DNA of 64,000 nt. Source: Aliarcobacter cibarius (GTDB lineage Bacteria; Campylobacterota; Campylobacteria; Campylobacterales; Arcobacteraceae). This document shows positions 48,084-55,808 of this stretch, piece by piece. Within the stretch, counting starts at the first letter, position 1. Every line of letters begins with the position of its first letter. Made by a program: the position numbers and the translations under genes. The notes beneath the pieces were generated by a model. That model had not been told where the DNA came from. It made no database searches and saw only the letters and a list, made by a program, of their open reading frames with translations. The DNA lies in assembly GCF_013372265.1 (NCBI RefSeq), contig NZ_CP054051.1, forward strand, positions 1,624,587 to 1,688,586. Reading direction: 5' to 3'.

Positions 48084-49598
48084 ATTTTAAGGTTAATTTT
48101 AATACTTTTTATTTTCTTAAATCTCTGTTTTGCTACTTCTCTAGAAGAACAATACAGAGATGCAAAAATAGAGTTTTTAAAATCATCTTTAAAAAAAGAT
48201 GATAATCAAAAAGTTTCTGATTTAAAAAAAGTTATAGATTTAGGAAAAAAACTCAATAAAGATACTACTCCAGATGAAGCAAAACTAAAAATTCTAGAAT
48301 CTCGACAAGAAAAAAGTCAAAAATATATTGAAAAGAATGAACTTAAAATAAAAAAAGCTGAAGTTATAAATAAAAAAGAACCTTATATAGAAAATAATAA
48401 AGACATTTCTAGTAATCAGAGCATTGACACTCAAAATTTAATTAAACAAATTACTCAAATTGAAAATAAAATAGTTGTAAAATTTAATAAAAATATTGAT
48501 AAAAGCTATCTAACACATAAAGGTATAAAAAGAGATGGTATTTATGAATATACTTTCGAGATAAATGGTAAGTATAAATATACAAATCCAACTAAAATAT
48601 CAATAGAAAATATTGACAAAGTATCTGCCTTAGATTTAAATAATAAAACTATAATAAGAATAGAGAATGCTTTTAAACCTAAAATATCTTTTATGATAAA
48701 ACCTGATGAGTTAATTATTATGGCAGAAAGTGATAATCCTAGTTCAAAACAAGAAGTAGCTAAAAACCAAAATACCATAGAGAAAAAAAACTCAAAAAAA
48801 GAAGAACAAAAAGTTCAAAATAATTTAGAAAAAAACGAACAAAAATCAAATCCAAAAGAAAAATCTGTTATAGAAGATGAAGTAATTTTTTCTGATAACA
48901 ATAATAAATCAAATCCAAAAAATAGAATTATTGTAATTGATGCTGGACATGGTGGAGATGATGTTGGTGCTGTTGGACCAAATAAAAGATATGAAAAAGT
49001 TGTTAATTTAGAAGTTACAAAATATCTTTACAAAATCCTAAAGCAAAGAGGATATAACGTATATTTAACAAGATCAAATGATAAGTTTATAAAAGTTATG
49101 GACAGGACTATATTAGCAAATGATAAAAATGCTGATCTATTCATATCTATTCATACAAATGCTATGCCAAAAGAGAAAGCTAACAGTACAAGTGGTATTG
49201 AAACATTCTTTTTAAGTCCTGCTAGAAGTGAAAGAGCAAAAAGAGTTGCTGCACTAGAGAATAAAGATGATATTAGAGAAATGAATGAAAGCTCGAAAAG
49301 TGCATTTTTAGAGAGCTTAAATCGTCCAAGAATAACAGCTTCTCACAAATTTGCTATAGATGTTCAAGCTGGTCTTTTACAATCAACTAGAACTAAATAT
49401 AAAGACGTAAAAGATACTGGTGTAAAAGAAGGACCATTTTGGGTTTTAGTTGGAGCACAAATGCCATCAATACTAATTGAATTAGGATTTATTTCACATC
49501 CTGAAGAAAGTAGAAGACTTTATGAAAAAAGTTATCAACAACTTTTAGCAAATGGTATTGCTAATGGAATAGATTCTTACTTTTCAAAAAATCCTTAA
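48084..49598 (+). CDS. N-acetylmuramoyl-L-alanine amidase with AMIN domain; no standard start codon
   Basis: The amidase cleaves peptide stems from peptidoglycan during cell separation. The frame is open from 48072 and reads a signal peptide (ILRLILILFIFLNLCFATS), a charged helical linker, an AMIN-like domain (about residues 125-205) and a C-terminal Amidase_3 domain with DAGHGG (His289), Glu304, SIHTNA (His357) and ILIELGF. No in-frame ATG, GTG or TTG occurs between 48072 and 48692; the first ATG (48693) would remove the signal peptide and AMIN domain. I place the start at ATT 48084, with GGGAG 7-8 bases upstream. A 504-residue protein results. The 3' end overlaps a convergent Nudix gene by 38 bp. 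Confidence 0.8.
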   Translation: MLRLILILFIFLNLCFATSLEEQYRDAKIEFLKSSLKKDDNQKVSDLKKVIDLGKKLNKDTTPDEAKLKILESRQEKSQKYIEKNELKIKKAEVINKKEPYIENNKDISSNQSIDTQNLIKQITQIENKIVVKFNKNIDKSYLTHKGIKRDGIYEYTFEINGKYKYTNPTKISIENIDKVSALDLNNKTIIRIENAFKPKISFMIKPDELIIMAESDNPSSKQEVAKNQNTIEKKNSKKEEQKVQNNLEKNEQKSNPKEKSVIEDEVIFSDNNNKSNPKNRIIVIDAGHGGDDVGAVGPNKRYEKVVNLEVTKYLYKILKQRGYNVYLTRSNDKFIKVMDRTILANDKNADLFISIHTNAMPKEKANSTSGIETFFLSPARSERAKRVAALENKDDIREMNESSKSAFLESLNRPRITASHKFAIDVQAGLLQSTRTKYKDVKDTGVKEGPFWVLVGAQMPSILIELGFISHPEESRRLYEKSYQQLLANGIANGIDSYFSKNP

Positions 49599-50004
49599 TA
49601 TCTTTTATTAAATCTTTTTGCTTGCTCTTTATCTTTGGGAGTTTAGATATTGAGAAAAATTTAACATCAGAATTTTCCCAAGATAAGTATTCAGGTTTCA
49701 ATTTATCTTTATTAAAATACTTATCTATATTATCAATATTTGAAGCATTTACAAGCCAAATACCAACATTTTTCTCTATATTTACTTGTTCAAAATATTC
49801 TTCAAAAAGTGCTATATCAACATTTATAGAAGATTCCTCAAAAAATTCTCTTTTTGCACATTCATAAGCGCTCTCATCTCTTTCTTTGCTACCTTTTAAA
49901 CATCCCCACTTATCACCACTAGTAACACCTAAACAAAGTAAGATTTTTATATCTTTTTTTGAAACTTTATATAAAACAATCCCATAAGATTTTACATTTA
50001 TCAT
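49561..50004 (-). CDS. Nudix hydrolase
   Basis: The 147-residue protein has a complete Nudix box, GSKERDESAYECAKREFFEE followed by SSI, matching Gx5Ex7REUxEExGU except for the last Gly (Ser here). Beta strands such as SYGIVLYKVSKKDIKILLCLG and KWGCLKGSKERDE fit the fold; the Ap4A hydrolase-like subgroup is likely but unproven. Its 3' end overlaps the convergent amidase by 38 bp, and it lies just downstream of the LptF/LptG-like permease gene. Confidence 0.87.
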   Translation of the reverse strand: MINVKSYGIVLYKVSKKDIKILLCLGVTSGDKWGCLKGSKERDESAYECAKREFFEESSINVDIALFEEYFEQVNIEKNVGIWLVNASNIDNIDKYFNKDKLKPEYLSWENSDVKFFSISKLPKIKSKQKDLIKDIKDFLKSKNLFH

Positions 50005-50006
50005 AA

Positions 50007-51080
50007 TTACGCTCTTAACTTTTTAAAATAAAAATATATTGACACTACAAACCATATTATTAAAGGTAATAATATTGCCAATTCAGGAACAATAGTACCT
50101 GAGTTTGTAAGTTTATAAAGCATAAAAAATAGACCCCAAATAATAAGAGTGCCAAATACAGAAAATGATATAAATTTCCCTAAATTAAAGAATCTACTAT
50201 TTAATGATGTATAAGCATATATCAACAAAATTATTGGAAAAATAAAAAATGGTATAAAAATTTGATTATAAATTATACTTCTTATTTTTTGTGTATTAAC
50301 ATCTTGTTTATTTAATAAAATTAAAGCAGAAATTGCATCAAATAAAGAATATTCTGATTTATTTTCATAAACATTATCCAAAATTTTTGGTTTAAATCCA
50401 TCCAAAATTGTCAAAGTATCTGCATAAGTTATATCTAATTTTGAATCTTTTACATCTATAACTTCTGGTTTTTTTATAACTTTAACATCATATATTTCCC
50501 ATTTATTATCTTTGAATTTTGCAGTTTTAGCAATTAAAGTTTCTACTAATTGTTCATCTTTAATTTTAAAAACATGTACATCTTCAGCAATTTGTTCTAA
50601 TGGTAAAAGTTTTTTAAAGTAAACAAAATAACCATCATATTTTAAAAATATATCACTTTTTGTACTTGAAAAATACTCATTATCTAAAATTTTCTTTTTT
50701 TGGTCATAAGAATAGGCTAATGGCGTTGTTTGAAGTGCAATTAAAGTAAAAATTAAAGTAAGTGCACTAAATAAAATTGGAAATAAAATATCTCTTCTTG
50801 AAGCCCCAAGAGCATTAAATGCTACAAATTCATTGTTTTTCACAAAGATTACTAAAGTTACAACCCAAGCAAATATTATTGACAAAGGTAGAGCTAAAGT
50901 TAAAGTAAAAAAACCATTATATAAAATATACAAAAGTTGTAAATTTGCTGATGCAGGTATATTTTTAAAATTTTGTAAATAGTCGATTCCAACAAAAAAA
51001 ATCTCTAAAGAGACTAAGACTATAATAAAATTTTTTAGATATTTTTCTAATAAGTACTTTGTTAATGTATTCATATTCAC
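50007..51080 (-). CDS. LptF/LptG (YjgP/YjgQ) family permease
   Basis: The 357-residue protein has about six membrane helices in the LptF/LptG arrangement: three N-terminal (LKNFIIVLVSLEIFFVGI, LQLLYILYNGFFTLTLALPLSIIFAWVV region, DILFPILFSALTLIFTLIAL), a ~150-residue periplasmic domain and three C-terminal. The coupling region VAFNALGASRRDILFPIL is characteristic. It would form part of the ABC machine extracting lipopolysaccharide or lipooligosaccharide. It overlaps pth by 4 bases. Confidence 0.88.
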   Translation of the reverse strand: MNMNTLTKYLLEKYLKNFIIVLVSLEIFFVGIDYLQNFKNIPASANLQLLYILYNGFFTLTLALPLSIIFAWVVTLVIFVKNNEFVAFNALGASRRDILFPILFSALTLIFTLIALQTTPLAYSYDQKKKILDNEYFSSTKSDIFLKYDGYFVYFKKLLPLEQIAEDVHVFKIKDEQLVETLIAKTAKFKDNKWEIYDVKVIKKPEVIDVKDSKLDITYADTLTILDGFKPKILDNVYENKSEYSLFDAISALILLNKQDVNTQKIRSIIYNQIFIPFFIFPIILLIYAYTSLNSRFFNLGKFISFSVFGTLIIWGLFFMLYKLTNSGTIVPELAILLPLIIWFVVSIYFYFKKLRA

Positions 51081-51631
51081 TTCAATGTATATTTAGATTT
51101 TACTTCATCTATACTAAGCTCTTTTAAGGCTTCAACAGATAAAGCAATATGAGGAATAATTCTACTATATAATTCTTCTAGTTCTTCTTTTGAAAAATTA
51201 CTTAAAACATAATTTGCAACATCTTCTTTATTTTTTGGCTTTCCAATACCAACACGAACTCTTATATACTCTTTTGTTATATGAGAATCTAATGATCTAA
51301 GACCATTATGTCCACCATGACCACCACCTATTTTAAACTTTACAGTTCCAAAAGGTAAATCTAAATCATCATGAATAATAATAATATTTTCTAAATCAAT
51401 TTTATAATAATCTTTTATAGAGTTAACAGCAACTCCAGAATTATTCATATATGTAATTGGCTTAGAAAATAGATTATAACCTGATTTTAAAAGAGTAGAC
51501 TGAAAGTTTGGATTATTTATATTTGAAGTGTTTAGATTTTTAGTTATATAATCTATAACTAAAAATCCAATATTGTGTCTTGTATTTTGATATTTTTCAC
51601 CAATATTTCCAAGACCAACAATTAAATACAT
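51077..51631 (-). CDS. pth: Peptidyl-tRNA hydrolase
   Basis: Pth recycles peptidyl-tRNA released from ribosomes. The 184-residue product has VGLGNIGEKYQNTRHNIGF with the catalytic His, PITYMNNSGVAV, IHDDLDLPFG with the second catalytic Asp and GGGHGGHNGLRS. It lies between rplY (9-bp gap) and the permease gene. Confidence 0.96.
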   Translation of the reverse strand: MYLIVGLGNIGEKYQNTRHNIGFLVIDYITKNLNTSNINNPNFQSTLLKSGYNLFSKPITYMNNSGVAVNSIKDYYKIDLENIIIIHDDLDLPFGTVKFKIGGGHGGHNGLRSLDSHITKEYIRVRVGIGKPKNKEDVANYVLSNFSKEELEELYSRIIPHIALSVEALKELSIDEVKSKYTLK

Positions 51632-51640
51632 AAATTTTAA

Positions 51641-52177
51641 TTATTTAGCTTTAATTACACCAACAATTGGTACTCTTGGATCTAAATAACAATCAACACC
51701 TTCAGGAAGAGTTAAATCTCTTAATAAAACGTTGTCACCTGTATCTAAATCTGCAACATCAATTGTAATGTTATTTGGTAAATTCTCAATTGTACATTTA
51801 ACTGGTAATCTTCTTGTATGTAACATTAAAAGACCTTTATTTTTAAGACCTTTTGCACTTCCTGTTGCAACAACTGGAACTTTATATGAAGTTCTAACAC
51901 CAGCTTGAGCTACCATTAAATCAACATGTAATAAATCTGAAGTAATAGGACATTTTTGGTATTCTTGAACAACAACTTTTAAAGTTTTTCCTGCAACACT
52001 AACATCAAAAGCTAAAGTGTTTTTATTTCTTAAATATTTAATAAAATCATTTCTTTTGAATGCAGCAGAGATGTTCTCTAAACCTTTTCCATAGATATTT
52101 GCAATTAAATAACCTTCTTTTCTTAAAGCTTTAACTGCAGCTTTAGTTATACTATCTCTTACGATACCCTCTAACAT
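51641..52177 (-). CDS. rplY: 50S ribosomal protein L25 (long, Ctc-type)
   Basis: The 178-residue protein has the L25 N-terminal domain that binds 5S rRNA ([21 protein letters not shown]) and a C-terminal Ctc extension ([48 protein letters not shown]). First gene of rplY-pth-permease, a conserved Campylobacterota order. RBS AAAAGGAT precedes the ATG. Confidence 0.94.
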   Translation of the reverse strand: MLEGIVRDSITKAAVKALRKEGYLIANIYGKGLENISAAFKRNDFIKYLRNKNTLAFDVSVAGKTLKVVVQEYQKCPITSDLLHVDLMVAQAGVRTSYKVPVVATGSAKGLKNKGLLMLHTRRLPVKCTIENLPNNITIDVADLDTGDNVLLRDLTLPEGVDCYLDPRVPIVGVIKAK

Positions 52178-52325
52178 TGTAATCCTTTTTTTTAAATTGA
52201 GCGTGGATTATATAAAAAAATTACTAAATTTTAGGTTAATATAAAACTATTTTTATATTTTTGATAATTAAACCAATTTTGGATAAAATCTAACCTAAAT
52301 TTCAAATAAAATGTAAGGCAATAAC

Positions 52326-53186
52326 ATGATATTACTAGACGGAAAAGCGCTATCAGCTAAAATAAAAGAAGAAGTTAAAGTTGAAGTTACACAAATTGTA
52401 AAAGAAAAAGAGATAACTCCAGGACTAGCAGTTATTCTTGTAGGAAATGATGCAGCAAGTGCAACTTATGTAGCGAGTAAAGCAAAAGCTTGTAAAGAAG
52501 CTGGAATTTATTCTGTTGTTCACGAAATGCCAGAAACTATAACTCAAGAAGAGTTATTAGAAACTATAAATTTAATGAATAACAATCCAAAATTAGATGG
52601 TATTTTAGTACAGCTTCCTTTACCAAAACATATTGATACAACAACAGTTCTTGAAGCAATTAATCCATTAAAAGACGTAGATGGTTTTCATCCTTACAAT
52701 GTAGGAAGAATGGTTTCAAATCTTGATTCATTTTTACCAGCAACTCCATTTGGTGTTATGAGAATGTTTGAAGAACACAAAATCGAACTTAGTGGTAAAA
52801 ATGTAGTAGTAATTGGAAGTAGTGATATCGTAGGAAAACCTATGGCATCTTTATTAATAAACGCAAAAGCTACAGTAACAGTTTGTAATAGTAGAACAAA
52901 AGATTTAAAATCTCATACATTAAAAGCTGATATTGTTGTAATTGCTGTTGGTGTTCCTTATTTGCTTAAAGAAGACATGGTAAAAGATGGTGCAATTGTA
53001 ATCGATGTTGGTATAAATAGACTTGATACAGGAAAATTAGTTGGTGATGCTGATTTTGAAGGATTAAAAAATAAATGTTCATATCTTACGCCAGTTCCAG
53101 GTGGAGTAGGACCAATGACAATTGCCATGCTTTTAAAAAATACTATAAAAGCTGCTAAGTTAAGAGACAAAAGAGAAACAAAATAA
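52326..53186 (+). CDS. folD: Bifunctional methylenetetrahydrofolate dehydrogenase/cyclohydrolase FolD
   Basis: FolD makes 10-formyl-THF from methylene-THF. The 286-residue product has the catalytic Lys motif ATYVASKAKACKEAGI, DGILVQLPLPKHID, KDVDGFHPYNVGR, the NADP-binding VVVIGSSDIVGKPMASLL and PVPGGVGPMTIAMLL. It abuts lepB with no gap. A 148-bp divergent region separates it from rplY. Confidence 0.97.
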   Translation: MILLDGKALSAKIKEEVKVEVTQIVKEKEITPGLAVILVGNDAASATYVASKAKACKEAGIYSVVHEMPETITQEELLETINLMNNNPKLDGILVQLPLPKHIDTTTVLEAINPLKDVDGFHPYNVGRMVSNLDSFLPATPFGVMRMFEEHKIELSGKNVVVIGSSDIVGKPMASLLINAKATVTVCNSRTKDLKSHTLKADIVVIAVGVPYLLKEDMVKDGAIVIDVGINRLDTGKLVGDADFEGLKNKCSYLTPVPGGVGPMTIAMLLKNTIKAAKLRDKRETK

Positions 53187-53966
53187 ATGTTAAATAAAAT
53201 TTATAAATGGTCATCTTCATGGACTGGAACAATTGTTATTGTTCTTGGAATTATATTTTTTATAGCTCAAGCTTTTGTAATTCCTAGTGGAAGTATGAAA
53301 AACACTCTTTTAATTGGTGATATGCTTTTTGTTAAAAAATTTTCTTATGGTGTTCCAACTCCTACTATTCCATGGTTAGAACTTAAAGTTTTACCAGATT
53401 TTAATAACAATGGACATTTAATAGAAGGTGAAAGACCAAAAAGAGGAGATATTGTAGTATTTAGATATCCACATAATCCTGATATTCACTATGTAAAAAG
53501 AGCTGTTGCAGTTGGTGGAGATATTGTTGCTCTAAAAGATAAAGTTTTATATCTTCATCCAAAAGAAGGAAATGAGTATGTAAAAACTGAATTTAAAGAT
53601 TATGAAACAATAGAAATTAGTGGAAAATTATTTGTTGCAAACCCTTATTCAAAAGAACACAAAGGAATTCATAATGATCCAAATGTTACACGAGACATAG
53701 GTCCTAAAGAGTTATTTGATATGCATCCTATTGTAATTCCTGAAGATGAAACTTTTATGATGGGTGATAATAGAGACCATTCAAATGATTCAAGATTTTG
53801 GGGAAGTGTTCCATATAAATATATTGTTGGAACTCCTTGGTTCATATACTTCTCGTGGGATAGTGATTACAAAATTAGATGGGATAGAGTTTTTAAAACT
53901 GTTGAAAGCTTAGAAAAAAATATTGATATAACAAAAGAAATTAAGCATGAAGAAGGAATTTACTAA
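53187..53966 (+). CDS. lepB: Signal peptidase I
   Basis: LepB removes Sec/Tat signal peptides at the periplasmic face. The 259-residue protein has one N-terminal membrane helix (TGTIVIVLGIIFFIAQAFVI), the catalytic Ser36 in PSGSMKNTL, the Lys motif HYVKRAVAVGGD and the terminal MMGDNRDHSNDSRFWGSVP. It abuts folD upstream and rpiB downstream with no gaps. Confidence 0.96.
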   Translation: MLNKIYKWSSSWTGTIVIVLGIIFFIAQAFVIPSGSMKNTLLIGDMLFVKKFSYGVPTPTIPWLELKVLPDFNNNGHLIEGERPKRGDIVVFRYPHNPDIHYVKRAVAVGGDIVALKDKVLYLHPKEGNEYVKTEFKDYETIEISGKLFVANPYSKEHKGIHNDPNVTRDIGPKELFDMHPIVIPEDETFMMGDNRDHSNDSRFWGSVPYKYIVGTPWFIYFSWDSDYKIRWDRVFKTVESLEKNIDITKEIKHEEGIY

Positions 53967-54422
53967 ATGAAATATTATATTGGAGCAGATCACGCAGGAA
54001 TAGAAATAAAAGCTTTCGTAAAAGATTTATTTGAACAAAGAGGACACGAAGTTATTGATATGGGTCCTTATTCAAAAGATAGAGTTGATTATCCTGATTT
54101 TGCAGAAAAAGTTTGTAAAAAAGTATTAGAAGATGTTGGTTCAATGGGTATATTAATTTGTGGTTCAGGACTAGGAATGAGTATGGCTGCAAACAAATTT
54201 GATGGAATAAGAGCTGCTTTATGTCACAATGAATATAGTGCAAAAATGGCAAGAAAACATAATGATGCAAATATATTATGTTTAGGTGAAAGAGTTAGCG
54301 GAGAAGGTATGATTGAAGCTATAATAAAAGCTTGGGATAAGGCTGAATTTGAAGGTGGAAGACACACTCAAAGAGTTGAAAAAATAAATGCTTTAGGAAA
54401 AATGGGAAGCTGTAGAGCTTAA
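53967..54422 (+). CDS. rpiB: Ribose 5-phosphate isomerase B
   Basis: RpiB interconverts ribose 5-phosphate and ribulose 5-phosphate. The 151-residue protein has YIGADHAGIEIKAFVK, DMGPYSKDRVDYPDFA, the catalytic Cys motif GILICGSGLGMSMAANK and HNDANILCLGER. Third gene of folD-lepB-rpiB. Confidence 0.95.
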   Translation: MKYYIGADHAGIEIKAFVKDLFEQRGHEVIDMGPYSKDRVDYPDFAEKVCKKVLEDVGSMGILICGSGLGMSMAANKFDGIRAALCHNEYSAKMARKHNDANILCLGERVSGEGMIEAIIKAWDKAEFEGGRHTQRVEKINALGKMGSCRA

Positions 54423-54433
54423 AGGAAATTATT

Positions 54434-54544
54434 GTGAGTGATTGGCAAGTTTATTTAATGATGACAGTAATTGTTGGTGCTATGTTACTTGGTAAAAAAA
54501 TGATGTTTTTTGATGAAAATAAAAAAAATAAGGATGATAAGTGA
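54434..54544 (+). CDS. 36-residue single-pass membrane peptide
   Basis: A short frame starts at GTG 54434 (AAAGGAAATT upstream) and ends in a TGA that overlaps the GTG start of the HD protein (GTGA at 54541-54544). The product has one hydrophobic segment (VYLMMTVIVGAMLLGKKMMFF) and a charged Lys/Asp/Asn-rich tail. I do not recognise a family. The RBS and the start-stop overlap with the next gene support real translation. Confidence 0.6.
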   Translation: MSDWQVYLMMTVIVGAMLLGKKMMFFDENKKNKDDK

Positions 54545-55770
54545 TTAACCCAAAAATTATTGATTATATATTTTCAAGTGCTTCTATTCAAAGATGGAAT
54601 GATTATCCAAGAATGGTTGAACTTGTAGAACTTGATAAACAAGCTCACAAATTCATAATTGCATATTTTATAGCAAAACTAGAAGATGATATAAACTTTA
54701 CCCATCTAATAGAAGCTGGTATTTTTGAATTTCTAAGACGAGTTGTTGTTACAGATATACGACCTGATGTTTTTAGAAAAGCTTTACAAAAAAAATCAAA
54801 AGAGATTAATTCTTGGGTTGTAGAAAAATTAAGAATCTCTTTACAAGATATTGACAATGGAAATTTTTTACAAAAATTTGAAGAGTTCTTAAATGATTCA
54901 AATATGTATAAAAAAGAGAGATTTATTTTAAAAGCTGCTTCATATTTGTCAACTAGATGGGAATTTTCAATTGTATACCAAACAAGCCAATTTTTAAGTG
55001 ATATTGAAGATGTAAAAAAAGCAGTTGAGGCTGAAATTGAAGACTATTATGAATTAATTGGTGTTCGAAAAATTGCTTTGAATAAGAAGCTTAGCAAGGT
55101 AATTGATTTAAGTGGAAGATTAAGATTTCAGAAACGTTGGGCACAAACTCCAAGAATTCCAGAAACTTCAGTTTTAGGTCATATGTTAACGGTTGCATTT
55201 TTCTCATATTTTTATAGTTTAAATGTAAAAGCTTGTGATAAAAGATTACAAAATAACTTCTTCACTGCCCTATTTCATGATTTACCTGAAGCACTCACAA
55301 GAGACATTATAAGCCCTGTAAAATACAGTGTGGATGAGCTTTCTGATATTATTGCAGAATATGAAGTGGCAAAAATTGAAGATGATATTCTTCCTAATAT
55401 TCCAGAAAGTATTCAGCAAGAGTTCTCTTATATTTTAGGAATATATAACGGTATAAAAGAAGAATTTGCAAACAAAGTGAAAATTGATGGCAAAATCACT
55501 GAAGTTGAAGATATTAATAAATATAACCTTGATAAATACGAAGGAATAGATGGTTTAGCTTTAAAACAATGTGATAAATTATCTGCTTTTGTTGAAGCTA
55601 GTCTATCTATTTCTCATGGAATAAAGTCAAAAGAGCTTATTAGTGGGAAAAAAGAGATTTTAAAAGGTTTAAAAGAGATAAGTGGAATTGATTTTAAGAA
55701 AATAGCTCTTGAAATTGATAGTGAATTTGGAAGTAATGGCCAAGTTCAAACAACACTAGATTTTGAATAA
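54541..55770 (+). CDS. HD-domain phosphohydrolase
   Basis: The 409-residue protein has a HD domain in its second half: TSVLGHMLTVAFFSYF with the first His, FTALFHDLPEALTRDI with the HD pair and QCDKLSAFVEAS with the distal Asp. This resembles the YfbR/5'-nucleotidase-like HD_3 subgroup. The first ~190 residues are helical and not recognised. It is coupled by a GTGA overlap to a 36-residue peptide gene. Substrate unknown. Confidence 0.85.
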   Translation: MINPKIIDYIFSSASIQRWNDYPRMVELVELDKQAHKFIIAYFIAKLEDDINFTHLIEAGIFEFLRRVVVTDIRPDVFRKALQKKSKEINSWVVEKLRISLQDIDNGNFLQKFEEFLNDSNMYKKERFILKAASYLSTRWEFSIVYQTSQFLSDIEDVKKAVEAEIEDYYELIGVRKIALNKKLSKVIDLSGRLRFQKRWAQTPRIPETSVLGHMLTVAFFSYFYSLNVKACDKRLQNNFFTALFHDLPEALTRDIISPVKYSVDELSDIIAEYEVAKIEDDILPNIPESIQQEFSYILGIYNGIKEEFANKVKIDGKITEVEDINKYNLDKYEGIDGLALKQCDKLSAFVEASLSISHGIKSKELISGKKEILKGLKEISGIDFKKIALEIDSEFGSNGQVQTTLDFE

Positions 55771-55779
55771 TTAATCTTA

Positions 55780-55808
55780 AAAATATAGCTTATTAAAAGC
55801 TATATTTT
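55780..55808. terminator. Bidirectional terminator hairpin
   Basis: A 12-bp perfect stem AAAATATAGCTT / AAGCTATATTTT with a 5-base loop lies between the HD gene and the convergent TonB receptor and overlaps the receptor's stop. Confidence 0.75.

Noticed and set aside
48693-49598. Start of the amidase at the ATG 48693
   Set aside because: It would discard a clear signal peptide and AMIN domain encoded in the same uninterrupted frame, and no RBS precedes it.
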